Shown: positions 1-11,166, counted from the stretch's first letter. The stretch is 64,000 bases of DNA from Cricetomys ansorgei (GCA_026225945.1 JAMJFZ010000696.1:248001-312000), one strand, 5' to 3'. Translations and numbers: made by a program. The notes: a model not told the origin generated them from the letters alone.

Positions 1-2590
1 AGCTGCTGGGGCTTTTTGAGACTACTGATTGTTGAAGACAAAATGAAAGGATAGTGTTTCAAACCTGACAAAGATGAAAGTGCCCTCACTTTCTGAGTGT
101 GAGTGTGAGTAAAGGAACGCAGACTGGGAACTAGACTGTGGCTAACCTGAGCTCCTTACCTCCATCTGAAGGTAGATTGTGTGGATCTGTGTAAGAAACA
201 GACTCCAAGGACAAAATACATTTTCCAGACAAAGCCGATCAGTGGTGTTAGGAATCCTGATATGGGCACCCAAACCTGGCCTGGCAGATTGCTTTGTCTC
301 ATCCCCATTAACCACAGACTTAGCACTCTGTATAAGACTGGGTCTGATGATTCAATGGAAAGAGAATGGCCCCCATGTTGCTGGTACCTACTTACACAGT
401 GCATACATTACCTTGAAAAAATATTGCAAAGCAGGGGTCCTGTAAAAAATAAAGTAAGGCCTCTCCCTGCAGAATTCAAAGACATGGTTTGAGCCTAGCT
501 TCTACTGTTCCTTTAATATTCCCTTTCCTTGCCAAGGTGAATTCCCCCATATCCTTCAAGGCCCATCTCTTCCCAGAGTTTAAGTGACATCTACTGAATT
601 ACCCTGTTGCTGCTGGTTTAGAGGCTGGATCTGGAAATCTTTGTTACCTGGACAGGTCAAACAACTTGGCCAGGATCACAGAATTGGCACACAACCCAGG
701 AAAAAAAAATTGTCCCTTCTACTCCGCTGGGCGGCCACCCTGAAGACTGGCTGGGAAGCAGAGTAGTCAGTCAGTTTTTCATCACTGTAACACAATATCT
801 ATCCCATCATTTACAAAGATGCAAACTTTATGTCAGCTTCTGGCTTTGGAAGCTCAGTGCATGCTGGGTTGATGCTGTTGCTTTGGGCCAGTGGTAGTAC
901 ATTGTAAAGAGAGTATGTGGTGGAGAAACCTTCAGCAGCCAGTAAGCAAATGACAGAGATAAGAGCCCCACAATCCCCTTCAAGGGCGTGGCCCTAATGA
1001 TTGAACAGCCTCCCAATGTATCCCGTTCTATACAGGCCCACTACCTTCCAATAACACCATGGGCGGGGATGGACCAAGCCTTCAATATAGAGACTTTTGA
1101 GGAATACTGAGGATTCACTTTAGCAAAGAGTATGGAGGAACATGAAATCAGGAAGTAGGGCTGCAACTGGGCAGGAGGCTTCAGTGGACTTTACTCTTAA
1201 AACTGAAGGTTATAATCAGGGGACTGACCTGACCAGAGCTGTTCACTGCAAGATTAACCTGGTGGGGTGTGTGTGCATGTTGGCAGTGGGGCTAGGGTGG
1301 GGGTGGGGGTGGGGCGGCAGCAGCAGCAGTGCATATGTAGGTGAATTATGGTAAACTAAGGAACGACTTACTGACTAGCTGATAGACTAAGGGGTTCACT
1401 AAATACCTAACGTGTGCTCCTCCCTGCTACAGGTACTGGAGCACAGTGAACAAAAGTAAGATGCCTGCCCTCATGTGCCCACCTCCTAGTGGAGGCAACA
1501 AAGAGCCAAAAAGTAAAATGTACAGTGGCCCAGGAGCCAAGATGAGTGGCTTGGGCGCAAAGTGAACAGGGTGATTAGAGTAACCTTACTAAGGTGACAA
1601 TGGTTGAAGGCCTGGAGTGGAGATAAGATGCAGGCCTGTTGATGTAGGTATACAGAAGGGTCAGGTATAGCAAAAGTTCAATGACGAGTGGGAGCTGTGT
1701 GGATCTGGGAGGAGTTAGGGGGAGAGTGGAGAGTGAATATGAACACACTTCTTTAATCCCAGCAGCCAGGAGGCAGAGGCATGTGGATCTCTGTGAGTTT
1801 GAGGCCAGTTTAGCTTAACAGAGTGAAATCCTGTCTCAAAACAATGATGACCAAAAAAAAAAAAAAAAAGACAAATTTTCAAAGAATTATATATTTTTTA
1901 AAAAAGTTCATGGGCTGGGTAAAGTAAGTGCAGGAGTGTATCAGCCACAAAACCAGTGAGCCAGGGAGGAGGAGGCAGGTAGCAGTGTGAGTATGATGGG
2001 AGCAGGAGTTTCATGCTAGGCTTTGCAGAATGCAGTGAAAACTCCAGTTCATACTGCTGAGTAAAGGCTGGGGAGGAGTAGAGAGAAAAAAGGGCAGAAC
2101 TGAGATAACCCAGATGCTGGGTATGGGGAAATGGCGCTGAAGGGAACAGAAGAGTCAAATAGGATGCAAAAGTTTGAATCTGGTTCACAACTCAAAGGAA
2201 AGAGGGCAAAAGACCTACACTCCATTATGGGGTACTGTTATGTCTCCGCCCTTTCCTAGTTTGAGAGACTTATGCTATGTCCTTAATGTCCAGAAACTGG
2301 TGTTATATTGCCTCCAGGAGAAGCAGGTGCGATGTTTGAGGCTGATCTTGGACCTCCATTACTCCTGGAACAGTTCCAGGTAACCCCATCCCTTTGCATA
2401 TATTCCCCTTAATTCTCCATACATCCCACACTCCCAAAACTCCTGTGGTTTTGCTTTCTAGGGAGTGCCCACCAGGAATGCTCCTTCCCATGTAACTTGA
2501 GTGCCTGTCTGCATGTCCCCATCTCGTCATCCTGAAAGATAAAGTGATTCTTATAGAGCTAACTTCCAAGTAAAAGCCTCGCCTGGATTC
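1..2590. other. Intergenic sequence left of CETN2; no gene seen
   Basis: I find no coding exon here on either strand. Conserved synteny predicts NSDHL on the - strand, but its coding exons are not recognisable and probably lie beyond the left edge. About 1390-2170 resembles an ancient mammalian dispersed repeat: it has the 'tgccctcatg' and 'gaacaaaa' phrases typical of such copies. It contains a B1 fragment at about 1750-1870. The short ORFs show no domain. Confidence 0.6.
1750..1871 (+). repeat. B1 SINE, 5'-truncated
   Basis: The stretch reads 'ctttaatcccagcag' then 'ggaggcagaggca' and ends 'cctgtctcaaaa' followed by an A-run at about 1853-1869. This is the order of a B1 (7SL-derived) element on the + strand with its left end missing. 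Confidence 0.8.
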
Positions 2591-2626
2591 TAACCCTAAC
2601 CCTAACCTTACCCTAACCCTAACCCT
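2591..2626 (+). repeat. Interstitial telomeric repeat (TAACCC)n
   Basis: Six consecutive TAACCC units, one carrying a C-to-T change that gives 'taacct'. The tract lies about 0.65 kb upstream of the CETN2 start and is internal to the chromosome, since genes or unique sequence lie on both sides. Confidence 0.95.
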
Positions 2627-2745
2627 TTCAAGGCCTCAGAGGCCCCATGCACACACAGTCACTCCTCCAACCCGTTAGGAGATAAACCATCACATATCCT
2701 TCTGGCTCTGTCACACACACGTAGCAGAGCAAGGCCGCAACTCTT

Positions 2746-2899
2746 TTTTTTTTTTTTTTCAAGACAGAGTTTCTCTGTTATAACTCTGACTGTCCTGGAA
2801 CTCACTCTGGAGAGCAGGCTGACCTCGAACTCATAGAGATCCGCCTGTCTCTGACTCCCAGGTTCTGGGATTAAAGGTGTCCACCATCACCTCCCGGCT
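2746..2899 (-). repeat. B1 SINE with 15-bp target-site duplication
   Basis: Poly-T followed by 'caagacagagtttctctg' and ending 'ctcccggct' is a full B1 in reverse orientation. The 15-mer AAGGCCGCAACTCTT flanks it at 2731-2745 and 2900-2914, marking a clean L1-mediated insertion close to the CETN2 promoter. Confidence 0.95.
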
Positions 2900-3042
2900 A
2901 AGGCCGCAACTCTTACCCGGTTTAGACACCCTTGCGATCGTCCTCAGCTTGCCAGCAACCTGCAAACAGATCTCTAGCCCAAAGATCAGTCGCTCTTTTC
3001 TACGGAGAGGTATGAGCCCACAATCAGCCGAGCTTCCCTCAC

Positions 3043-3140
3043 CACGTTGATTGGTCTAGCTAAGCTCCGGCGCAGCCAATTGACACTCTCAGTGAGATTT
3101 TGCCCAATGAGGCCAGTCCTTGGCAGCAGATGCACCGCCC
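3043..3140 (-). other. NSDHL: Possible non-coding first exon of NSDHL
   Basis: On the - strand a donor-like site, AACGTG|gtgagg, ends at 3043 within the CpG-rich region. NSDHL in other mammals starts opposite CETN2 with a non-coding first exon. The exon start is a guess and no coding sequence supports it. The call rests on synteny plus one splice-donor match. Confidence 0.25.
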
Positions 3141-3252
3141 TCTTGCCCGGGGGCGGGCTTTGCCAGGTTAGCCCCACCTGCTTCATCCCCAAGCCAATGG
3201 GAAGCTGCTCGCGCGCGCGCGATGGGAAAGGCGTCTACGCCAGGAGTACGTC

Positions 3253-3266
3253 GTTGCCTTAACAAC
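3253..3266 (+). promoter_or_regulatory. RFX X-box-like motif upstream of the CETN2 start
   Basis: GTTGCCTTAACAAC has the two half-sites of an X-box (GTYNCC, 2-nt spacer, RGNAAC) with one departure in the second half-site. It sits 22 bp before the ATG. RFX factors drive many centriole and cilium genes, so the location is meaningful. Confidence 0.55.
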
Positions 3267-3288
3267 CGGTCGCAGAGTCCTTTCGGCG

Positions 3289-3291
3289 ATG
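3289..3291 (+). CDS. CETN2: CETN2 coding exon 1 (start codon only)
   Basis: The exon contributes only the ATG, immediately followed by the donor gtaagt at 3292. This is the known centrin-2 layout, in which the initiator Met alone is encoded in exon 1. The 5'UTR lies just upstream; the exact transcription start cannot be read from the sequence. Confidence 0.9.
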
Positions 3292-6200
3292 GTAAGTGCT
3301 GGGCGTTCGATGGACCCCGCGCGGCGCCCCTGATCCCCGTCCTAGGCGGCAGTGTAGCTCTGCAGCCTTTCCTGCACGGTTTTTGGCTTTGACGCACTAG
3401 TTCTTCCTTGGAGCTCTATGCCGGAAGGGTAGGAGAGAAAAGTACAGCCGCCGGCCTCTTGCTTGGCCTGCGCTTAGCCATTGCCCCCTCCCGGCCCCCA
3501 GTCATATTCAGCCTCCCACAACATGCTTTTCGACCCTCCTCTGGCTTTACTGGAACTGCGCGGTGACCATCCTTTTGCACGGGATACTCAGGCTTTCCAT
3601 AGACCCCGACCTCAGTCAGAATCAGGCCTCCTGGCCGCCACCACCTGACTAAAGTTTATGCAAAGTGCTAAGAGATTTATTGTGTTGTGATGGTCGCAAA
3701 TATACGGAGGCTTTCAGGAGATGCTTTGAGCTTCCAAGAGAAGGCACAGAGGTGCCAAGTAGATTGGTTCTTATCACTTCGTATGTGTTTACCTTAGTAA
3801 CTTTACATTTAGTCAAATTTAGGCATGATTAATCGGAGGATCAGAGTGTATGGGAACCAGCACCACAAGTAGATGTTTTAAGTATATTTCTAGAACTGAG
3901 ATCCCCAAATTCAGGGTCGGTTGATCACTTGTAAATACCCACAATTGGTTTCTCAGCTAGCTGTCTTCCAGAATGAAAGAATAAGGGGTTTTCTAGCTTC
4001 TAAAATCAATAGTTAAAAAAAAGAAGAAGAAAAAGAGGCAGAGGTTCATGGAAAGATTAATTGTTCTTTCCTGCAAACCTTGTTACCTCTCAATTTATTA
4101 GGCAGATCTTTAGAATGAATTGGTATAAACTTTTTCCATTAATTACCCAGTTGTCTGAGTTAGCAATGGCATTAGAACAGGAATTGTTTCCTCTTTGGTA
4201 ATGAAAACTGAAGCCACAGTGCTTTAATCGAATATGCAATATAGACTGAAGCCACACTAAGTTACTTTAATCGAATATGCAATATGGAAATTTGTGGCAA
4301 TCTATTCATAATAAAATGATGCACTTGGTCCTTACAAACAGATACAATCTCACATTTGCCATTTACTAACTTTGGGGAAAAAAATTCAAGCATGTTGAGC
4401 CTTTAGGCATAAATGGTATTGTCATTCAAAGAGCTTTTGATGCTGTTGCTTTATATTAAACATTTGATTTAAGACATTTAATTCCCTGAAGTGACATGTC
4501 AAATAAAGGTAAAATTGCATAAAGTTTCTGTAGTATAAGCTTTAAGACAGTTGGGGTTGGAATTATATCCTCTCATTAAGAACTGGTCATGTCAGCGCCG
4601 TATGCATAGTCATATGTTCACTTGCTCTATGCTGATCTATACAGGAACAAGGAGGAAATTGTATCATTTTAAAACAAAAGTTCCTTCAAGTTGGTGGCTC
4701 CTCAGTAAAATATAGTTGGATTTGGTCATGTGAGACATCACGTTATTAACAGAAATAATGTTTTAATTTACAGTTATGAGAAGACAGGCATATTTAACTA
4801 GTATATTGTTGATTTTCTATTTTTTACAATGTGGTAAAAACTAAAGTAAATTAATTTAAACAGATTTAAGTTGAAAGAAAGTTTCCCCCTTTTTTTCTTT
4901 ACGGAGATTTATCTTCTTTTTTGAAGTTGGGGTTAATTTATTTTAGTTTTTATACTTAGTATTTGTGTGGGGGAGAAGAGAAGCATGACATTGCCTGAGC
5001 ATGGAGGTCAGAGAACAACTTGGACGAGTTGGTTCTCTTCTACCCAAGTTGGTACCACTTCTACCCAAGTGGGTCCTAGGTTCCCACTTAGGTTGTCAAA
5101 AGCAAGCCATGTCACCGGCTCAGGGAAGTTTCTATAATGATGTAAGTACATTACGCAAAATGTTGCATAACTGACAAGAGATATGGATGTCTAGAACTGT
5201 CATAAATAAAATATGGACTACAGTGTGTAATGCTGTGCTTCTGCGTTTGTATAATGTCTGAAGGCCTCTAATTTTAAGAAGACAAACATGGCATCCAGTG
5301 GCCAGAGAAAAAGGATGAGCCCTAAGCCTGAGCTTACTGAAGAACAGAAACAGGAAATCCGGGAAGCTTTTGATCTCTTTGATGCTGATGGAACTGGAAC
5401 TATAGACATCAAGGAGCTAAAGGCAAGCTCTATACATTCCTGCTTTGCCTCCTTGTGTTTCCTTCTTGATTGTCTTTTACCTGTCACTTTTCTCCATTCA
5501 CCCTGTAAAAAGTACAGAAGAAGGTACCCTGTTATATTTTACCTGAAATGATGATCTAATTGATAGTTGATTGCAAATACTAATTAAATCAGCATTACAA
5601 TGTTCCATGGTCATTTTCATCATTTTATTAGGTGCTAGTTTATTATCCTCAAACAGTCATTTTGCTTCTACATTATTTACTTGCATTTATTTAGATGATA
5701 TGTTTTCATTGTAGGTGGCAATGAGAGCCCTGGGTTTTGAACCCAAGAAAGAAGAAATCAAGAAAATGATAAGTGAAATTGATAAGGAAGGCACAGGAAA
5801 AATGAACTTTGGGGACTTTTTGACAGTGATGACTCAGAAAATGGTAAGTTAGCTGAGATAATTCCTTCCAATTCAGAATGGTAGATACATGGGAGTCTAG
5901 ACATGGAAAGACTTTCATTCAGTAATATCTATTCCATTTACATGATAGACGATTGTATTTTTATTTGACAGGATCTCTAAGTTTGATTTGGCTTTCTTTA
6001 TGGTCACAGCATTACAGAAAGTGTTTTACCTTGTCTCATATGGCCACATGATGATCACAAGCAGTAAAACCTCTTAACACAGATTTTTCAAATGTGTCTC
6101 ATTTTTTTATTTTTATATTATTAAAAATTTAATTAGCATACAATAAATCAGGTGTCATGGCATTTTCAGACAAATGCTTCTCATTTTGACAATTCGTTAT

Positions 6201-8169
6201 TTAAACAAAAACAATAGGCACAAGATTTTTGAACTTTAGAAAAGATATAGTGTTTTGGTATTTCTAAGGTTGCCTTCATCCATCCCTAGTTCCTCAAATC
6301 CCCTTTAGCAAGTACAAAGGTTTAAAAGAACATAACATGTCACCCACACTAGGCCAGCTTTGCTCTTTCGTTGGCCTTCTGGCTTGTTGGTATGGCTCAT
6401 CTTATATCAGTATACCTGGAGAAAGGTAACTGCTTCAGGGTCCTCAAAGTGTTTCCCAGAGCACGGGCTGGACCAGTTTAATCTTAACAGTTGAATTGGT
6501 TTGAAATCACTATACCTACATCTGTGTGTGTGTGTGTGTGCGTGCGTGTGTGTGTACCTGTGTACACAGGAAGCTTGGTATTCTGCAACCACCTAGCAAA
6601 TTTGTTTCACACTCAAGATTAGTTTCTAAATTGTTCTTCCTATGGGATCTCTCCAGTTGTAGCTCCTGCCAAGAACTACCCTGAAATATGTGAGGTTTGA
6701 ATGCTTTCAGAAATTTTACTCTCTTCTGTTGGAGTACTCATAGTCCTAGTAATTCTTTGAAGTACATTGTGTGGAAGACTTCTCCTGTGCCCTTATCAGT
6801 ATGTCTCTGTCTTCTATTAGCATAACATTGTATTTCCTGAAATATAACTCTACTCTATATTTGAGAAATGAATCTAGCATCTCCTTGGTTTGTACAGTGT
6901 TTTAGGTATGATTACATTTCCTTTGTAACCCCTGAGTTTATGTTTATACTAACTTCATCTTCTTTTTCTACAATGGATCATACTTGTTTTCCTGTGACCA
7001 AGGCCATATGCCATGATGGCTCTCTCCAGGACCATGTGATATGTGGTCCAGTGCCAGGGAATTAATATAAGAAGATAGTTTTCCTACAAGTCCCTCCTTG
7101 GCTTTAGAACTGGGGAAAGTTCTGAACAATAGAAAGCACAAGAGGGGCAATCAGTGTAGATACCAGTGTTGAGTGTTGGAAATATGAGCCCCAGCTCACT
7201 TCAGAGGCCTTTGTCTTCTACCTGTGAAAACAGTATGTGACTGTCCAGCTGCACTAGGACTGTTCCCCATGTGATACTTTGGCCCATCAAACAAGTCCTC
7301 AGGCCCATTTTTCAGGACGTCTTGGCTTTTCCACAAAGCAGGCATCTTTTCCTACTGAATGTTGAGCTGATTGTGAGGCCGATGACGGAATAGGAAGTGG
7401 ACAGGGAATACATGCCACTGTGGATCAGAGAAACTGACTTGCCTGGCTTCCTAACACTGCTCAAGTTGGTTATTGGAGACAAAAGGATGACCAGGTAGTA
7501 GCAGGGCTGCAGGATATGAATAACTATCGGTTTTATGTTGTCCTAAAGTCTGAGAAAGACACCAAAGAAGAAATCTTGAAAGCCTTCAAGCTCTTCGATG
7601 ATGATGAAACTGGGAAAATATCATTCAAAAATCTGAAGCGTGTGGCCAAGGAGTTAGGCGAGAACTTGACTGATGAGGAGCTGCAGGTGAGCAATGCCTC
7701 AGACAGAAACTTGAATCCCCACCTTGGAGCTCACTGGCTTTCCTTAGTTCAGTTTTCTCTAGTAGGACAATTTCTTTGATGGAAAGCTAGTATTCCTTAT
7801 GCCCCTGGTAATAATTCAATGCCCATAGACCCTGCTTCTGGAACACACATGGGCAGTTGAACTTACTCTTCTGGGTTTCAGGTCAGGACGACTTTCCAGT
7901 GACTTTCCATGTGACAATACACATGATTTGGTTTGCAAATAACTATGATAAAAAGTATCACACTCATATTAGATGGACCATAGTCATCTTCCCTCATAGC
8001 ATTATTTGAAGTTTCTTGTCTAATCACTTTTCAGTTTAGTTTGTGACTTAATCTAAGATGACTCCTTACTTCCATTCAGGAAATGATTGACGAAGCTGAT
8101 CGAGATGGAGATGGCGAGGTCAGTGAGCAAGAGTTCCTGCGCATCATGAAGAAGACCAGCCTCTACTAA
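3289..8169 (+). CDS. CETN2: Centrin-2, complete five-exon gene
   Basis: This is a calcium-binding EF-hand protein of the centriole. In the known family it is needed for centriole duplication, joins XPC in nucleotide excision repair, and is part of the TREX-2 mRNA export complex. Coding exons join as 3289-3291, 5264-5422, 5715-5843, 7549-7686 and 8080-8169, giving 172 aa, the usual length. Four EF-hands are visible: loops D41-E52, D77-D88, D114-N125 and D150-E161. The protein ends KKTSLY, as in vertebrate centrin-2. The start is fixed by the ATG of exon 1, spliced in frame to GCC TCT AAT (Ala-Ser-Asn). EF2 and EF3 have non-ideal loops, as in the family. Relative to the common mammalian sequence I recall, it carries S87G and N158S. 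The gene is intact. Confidence 0.97.
3292..5263 (+). other. CETN2 intron 1
   Basis: A GT-AG intron of 1,972 bp (gtaagt...ctgaag). It has no coding sequence, an A/T-rich body, and an imperfect direct duplication at 4207-4287. About 4905-5100 looks like a degenerate SINE fragment. Confidence 0.85.
4207..4287 (+). repeat. Imperfect direct duplication in CETN2 intron 1
   Basis: Two copies of about 40 bp. Each begins 'actgaagccaca' and ends 'ctttaatcgaatatgcaata'. The second copy has a short insertion ('ctaagtta'-like) between the two shared blocks. Confidence 0.85.
5264..5422 (+). CDS. CETN2: CETN2 coding exon 2
   Basis: Encodes residues 2-54: the basic N-terminal tail, the internal Met-Ala-Ser, and EF-hand 1 with loop D41-E52. 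The acceptor is ctgaag|GCC. The exon ends AAG|gcaagc, so the donor is GC rather than GT. The frame (phase 0) forces this boundary. Confidence 0.95.
5423..5714 (+). other. CETN2 intron 2, GC-AG type
   Basis: A 292-bp intron starting gcaagc and ending ttcattgtag. The flanking codons (...ELK | VAMRAL...) leave no alternative GT donor that preserves the conserved protein. Confidence 0.88.
5715..5843 (+). CDS. CETN2: CETN2 coding exon 3
   Basis: Encodes residues 55-97, including EF-hand 2 (loop D77-D88). Residue 87 is Gly (GGG) where Ser is usual in the sequences I recall. Donor ATG|gtaagt. Confidence 0.96.
5844..7548 (+). other. CETN2 intron 3
   Basis: A 1,705-bp intron (gtaagt...ctaaag). It contains a GT-rich dinucleotide tract at about 6522-6554 and otherwise unique A/T-rich sequence. 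No coding potential is seen. Confidence 0.85.
6522..6554 (+). repeat. (TG)n microsatellite
   Basis: A TG-dinucleotide run interrupted by two 'cg' steps, inside CETN2 intron 3. Confidence 0.95.
7549..7686 (+). CDS. CETN2: CETN2 coding exon 4
   Basis: Encodes residues 98-143: the inter-lobe helix [10 protein letters not shown] and EF-hand 3 (loop from D114). It starts after ctaaag and ends CTGCAG|gtgagc. Confidence 0.96.
8080..8169 (+). CDS. CETN2: CETN2 coding exon 5 and stop
   Basis: Encodes residues 144-172 with EF-hand 4 (loop D150-E161), the high-affinity calcium site of centrin-2, and the C-terminal KKTSLY. Residue 158, loop position 9, is Ser instead of the usual Asn. The stop codon is TAA at 8167-8169. 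Confidence 0.96.
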
Positions 8170-8645
8170 GATCAGTGTTTCTTCTTCTACTGCAAGCACA
8201 TGTGGCTAGATTTAGTGCCTGCCATTTTGTGAAATATGGCTTTTGAGAATCCCCACCCCTAACCTCTGGGGTAACTTTAGCCGTGACCTTGAATCTATTT
8301 TTGACTTTTGGAAGTGTTCTTTGATATTAAGTTCTTTGTACATTTACCTGTTGACGAATTCAGCAGGGCAGAACAAGAGCACAGAGTGGGGAAAGAGTCT
8401 GAAAGTATGATTGCCACTCCATCTTCCAATATTTCGCATTGCTCGTGCAAACACACAGTGGCTTCTTAGCTGTCCATGTACCGATGTCACCATAAGCAGT
8501 GGACGTTCTAAAATGGCTCTGGTTTTTAGTTGACACCTGACTGAAGTTTTCTCTCTTATAAAACCCAATGAATGCTTGCTGCGGCATTTGGAAGTGTGTT
8601 GATGCATTTGTTTTGTCTTAAAAATAAAACCTTTCTTAATTTAAG
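8170..8645 (+). other. CETN2 3'UTR with poly(A) signal
   Basis: Sequence continues to an AATAAA hexamer at 8623-8628, followed by T-rich sequence. This gives a 3'UTR of about 0.47 kb. The cleavage point is inferred. Confidence 0.75.
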
Positions 8646-9216
8646 CTCTATTCTTTAAAGGATGAATATTTTTAGTTTTAATTGTGAGTTCATCTTGTAA
8701 ACAATTGTGTTGAGGGCAGCCTGGTAGATATAAAATTTCCCATCGACCTATGGACAAAAAGGAAGCAATTTGCTACTTCTGCCATGAATGGTTTCTTGTT
8801 TTCCAAACGTGTGCGGTTTTATAACTGGTAGAATTTCTATATGACCTAAGCCTAAATGATGCCCTAAAACGGTTCTGGTAAAATGTAAAGCTTATACAGT
8901 TCTGTGGGTAATTTATGCTTTGACAAAATGGAAAGAAAGGGAGAGGCTGTAGATGAGATTCAGGCAATCTTGTGAGTTTATTTTCTTATAGCATCTCAAA
9001 GAAAAGGGGTACTATCCAGGTGCCCTCTGGGACCTGCACAGAAGAACCTATGAGAGAAGTATGTGGCATTGAATTCTACTCTAGGACGAGGGTAGGGAAC
9101 AAGAAAGGCTGAAGAGAAATGGAAAATGAACACTGATAGAATACTTACTGATCCTCAAATGAGAAAAGAGAGTGGGTTTTAAAGCTTCTGTGGGCATTCT
9201 AGTCCTCTGAGGAATG

Positions 9217-9218
<2 letters not shown>

Positions 9219-9270
<52 letters not shown>
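9219..9270 (+). repeat. (CA)26 microsatellite
   Basis: An uninterrupted CA run of 52 bp at the left edge of a degenerate B1-like element. Confidence 0.98.
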
Positions 9271-9274
<4 letters not shown>

Positions 9275-9287
9275 AAAACAACAAGAG

Positions 9288-9440
9288 CCAGGTAGGTGAT
9301 CATGCTTGTAATCCCAATATATAGGTGGATGAGACAAGAGAGTTGCCATGAGTTCAAGGAATGTTGGGGCTGCATAATGAATTTCAGGTCATTCTGGGTC
9401 ACAAAGTCTGACCCTATCTCAAAGAAACAAAACAAAACAA
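9288..9440 (+). repeat. Degenerate B1-type SINE
   Basis: 'gccaggtaggtgatcatgct' then 'tgtaatccca' and an end 'ccctatctcaaagaaacaaa' follow the B1 order with many substitutions. Confidence 0.65.
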
Positions 9441-9504
9441 CAACAAAACCCCACACAATTTGACCAGTTTGGACCAGATCATCCATGGATTATATGTACA
9501 TTTA

Positions 9505-9733
9505 CAAAATTTTAGATTTATTTGTTTTATGTGTATGAGTGTTTTGCTAGCATGTATGTCTCCATATTGTGTGTGTGCCTGGTACCTGTAGCAATCAAAA
9601 GATGGCATAAAATCCTCTAGAGCTGAAGTTAGGGTCAGTTGTGAGCCACCATGTAGGTGCTGCGTGCTGGGAATCAAATCCAGGACTTACACAAGAACAA
9701 GTTCTCTTAACCACTGAGTAATCTCCCCCTGCC
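9505..9733 (-). repeat. B3 SINE
   Basis: In reverse orientation: an A/T-rich 3' part, then 'gtgagccaccatgtaggtgc', and the tRNA-like end 'cttaaccactgagtaatctc'. This is typical of B2/B3 elements. Confidence 0.8.

Positions 9734-9735
<2 letters not shown>

Positions 9736-9793
<58 letters not shown>
9736..9793 (+). repeat. (TG)n microsatellite
   Basis: An uninterrupted TG run of about 58 bp directly next to the B3 head. Confidence 0.97.
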
Positions 9794-9796
<3 letters not shown>

Positions 9797-11165
9797 TGTT
9801 TAATAATAAAGGCCTTCCACTAGTCCTCTTGCTGATCTAATCTTCAACTTACCTAGGCATTTTGTATTCTCACTTGGGATCTTGTTAAGAAGGTGTGCTC
9901 CTGGGGGGGTCTAATGAAATTTTCCCAACAGGACCTTGCTGTATGATGTTCAAGAATGAGATATTTCAGAATGTTCTCATTCGTTTGTGGTTTGTAGTTT
10001 GGTGCAGCTCCATGAAACTTATGATCATTATCCCCAAGGCCAATTAACAGCATTTTTAAGGAGGATATGGCTTTTGTCACATTGCTGCTTTCTAATAAGA
10101 GGCATATAACCTGATAAAAAGACAAAGGATTGGAAAGACTGGCCCTGCCTCCCCCTTTGCTATGAAGTATAACCCTACAAAATCAACTTGTTTAATGGAT
10201 AAGTAAAAGTTCTATATATTTAGTGTATGTGCAATTGCATTTTGAAGTATGTCTACTTTGTGAAACAGTGGAATCAAGCTACTTACCCTGAATACATTCT
10301 CTTCCTGCTTAATGTTCCAAAGTATGAAATCAAGTCTCTCTAGAATTTCTTGAGGGAGGTGAGAGGGTGGCAAGTTGTGTATTATTTCTAGCAACAAAAG
10401 CAAGTATAAGGAAGTCACCACATCCCGCAAAGCAGCCATTCTGTGTGATTCTCAGTGCAGGAAACAGACAGGGTGAGTCATCCGAGGAGGGTGGTGGGGC
10501 CGAGCCAAGATGCTGTGAGGAGAAGGACAGGAGTCCTGTAAGTTGAGTTCTTATGGAACCAGGCACAGAACACTGTAGGGATTGGGTATGCTGGGTAGAG
10601 AAGGAACTGAAGGAAAAAGATAGCTTGGATGGGCAGTAGATGCAGGGGCTGGTTCCAGCATGACTGTGGCAGAGAGACATGGGCACTCAGGAGGAGAGGG
10701 AAAGGCGCAGCTGTTCATGTCAGTATATATATGGCTGTATGTGCACAGAAGCAGTGGAAGGACTGCATGAGGGAAAGGAGGCAAAGGATGGACGAGAGAT
10801 GTATTAGAGAGTAGGAAGGTTCAGAATGCGGAGGAACCAAGATGAGTTCAGTTCATTCAGGACAGAACACAGTGATGTAGGGAAATGGTTGGGAAGAGGA
10901 GAGAGAAAATGGAGAGGATAGTTCACATAAGGCTGAAGCAGAGCAATTTGGGCTGAGTGGGATTCAGTTGAAGACAGTAATGGCTAGTTGATGTGAGGTT
11001 GGGTCAGTAAGATCTTGGGTGTAGTGGGAATGGGGAGGGAGCAGAGATGAGTTTTGAAAAGTCTAGAGAGCTATAGGAGAGAAGTGCTCCATTCATATTG
11101 GGCCTTGTGGGCCTCCTGAATGACTTAAAGATATAGTAAGTGTTCAAGAAAGAACTTTTTAGTAG

Positions 11166-11166
<1 letters not shown>

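Larger units (their letters stand above)
2930..3291. promoter_or_regulatory. CpG-rich CETN2 promoter, probably bidirectional with NSDHL
   Basis: CpG density rises sharply here. CCAAT boxes are present on both strands: forward at 3075-3079 and 3194-3198, reverse as ATTGG at 3050-3054. There is a GC box, GGGGGCGGGC, at 3149-3158 and an alternating GC tract at about 3210-3221. No TATA box is seen. In mammals CETN2 and NSDHL lie head to head, so the mixed orientation fits a shared promoter. The CETN2 start codon is at 3289. Confidence 0.75.

Noticed and set aside
2591..2626. Telomeric repeat as a chromosome end
   Set aside because: Only six units, with genes and unique sequence on both sides. 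It is interstitial.
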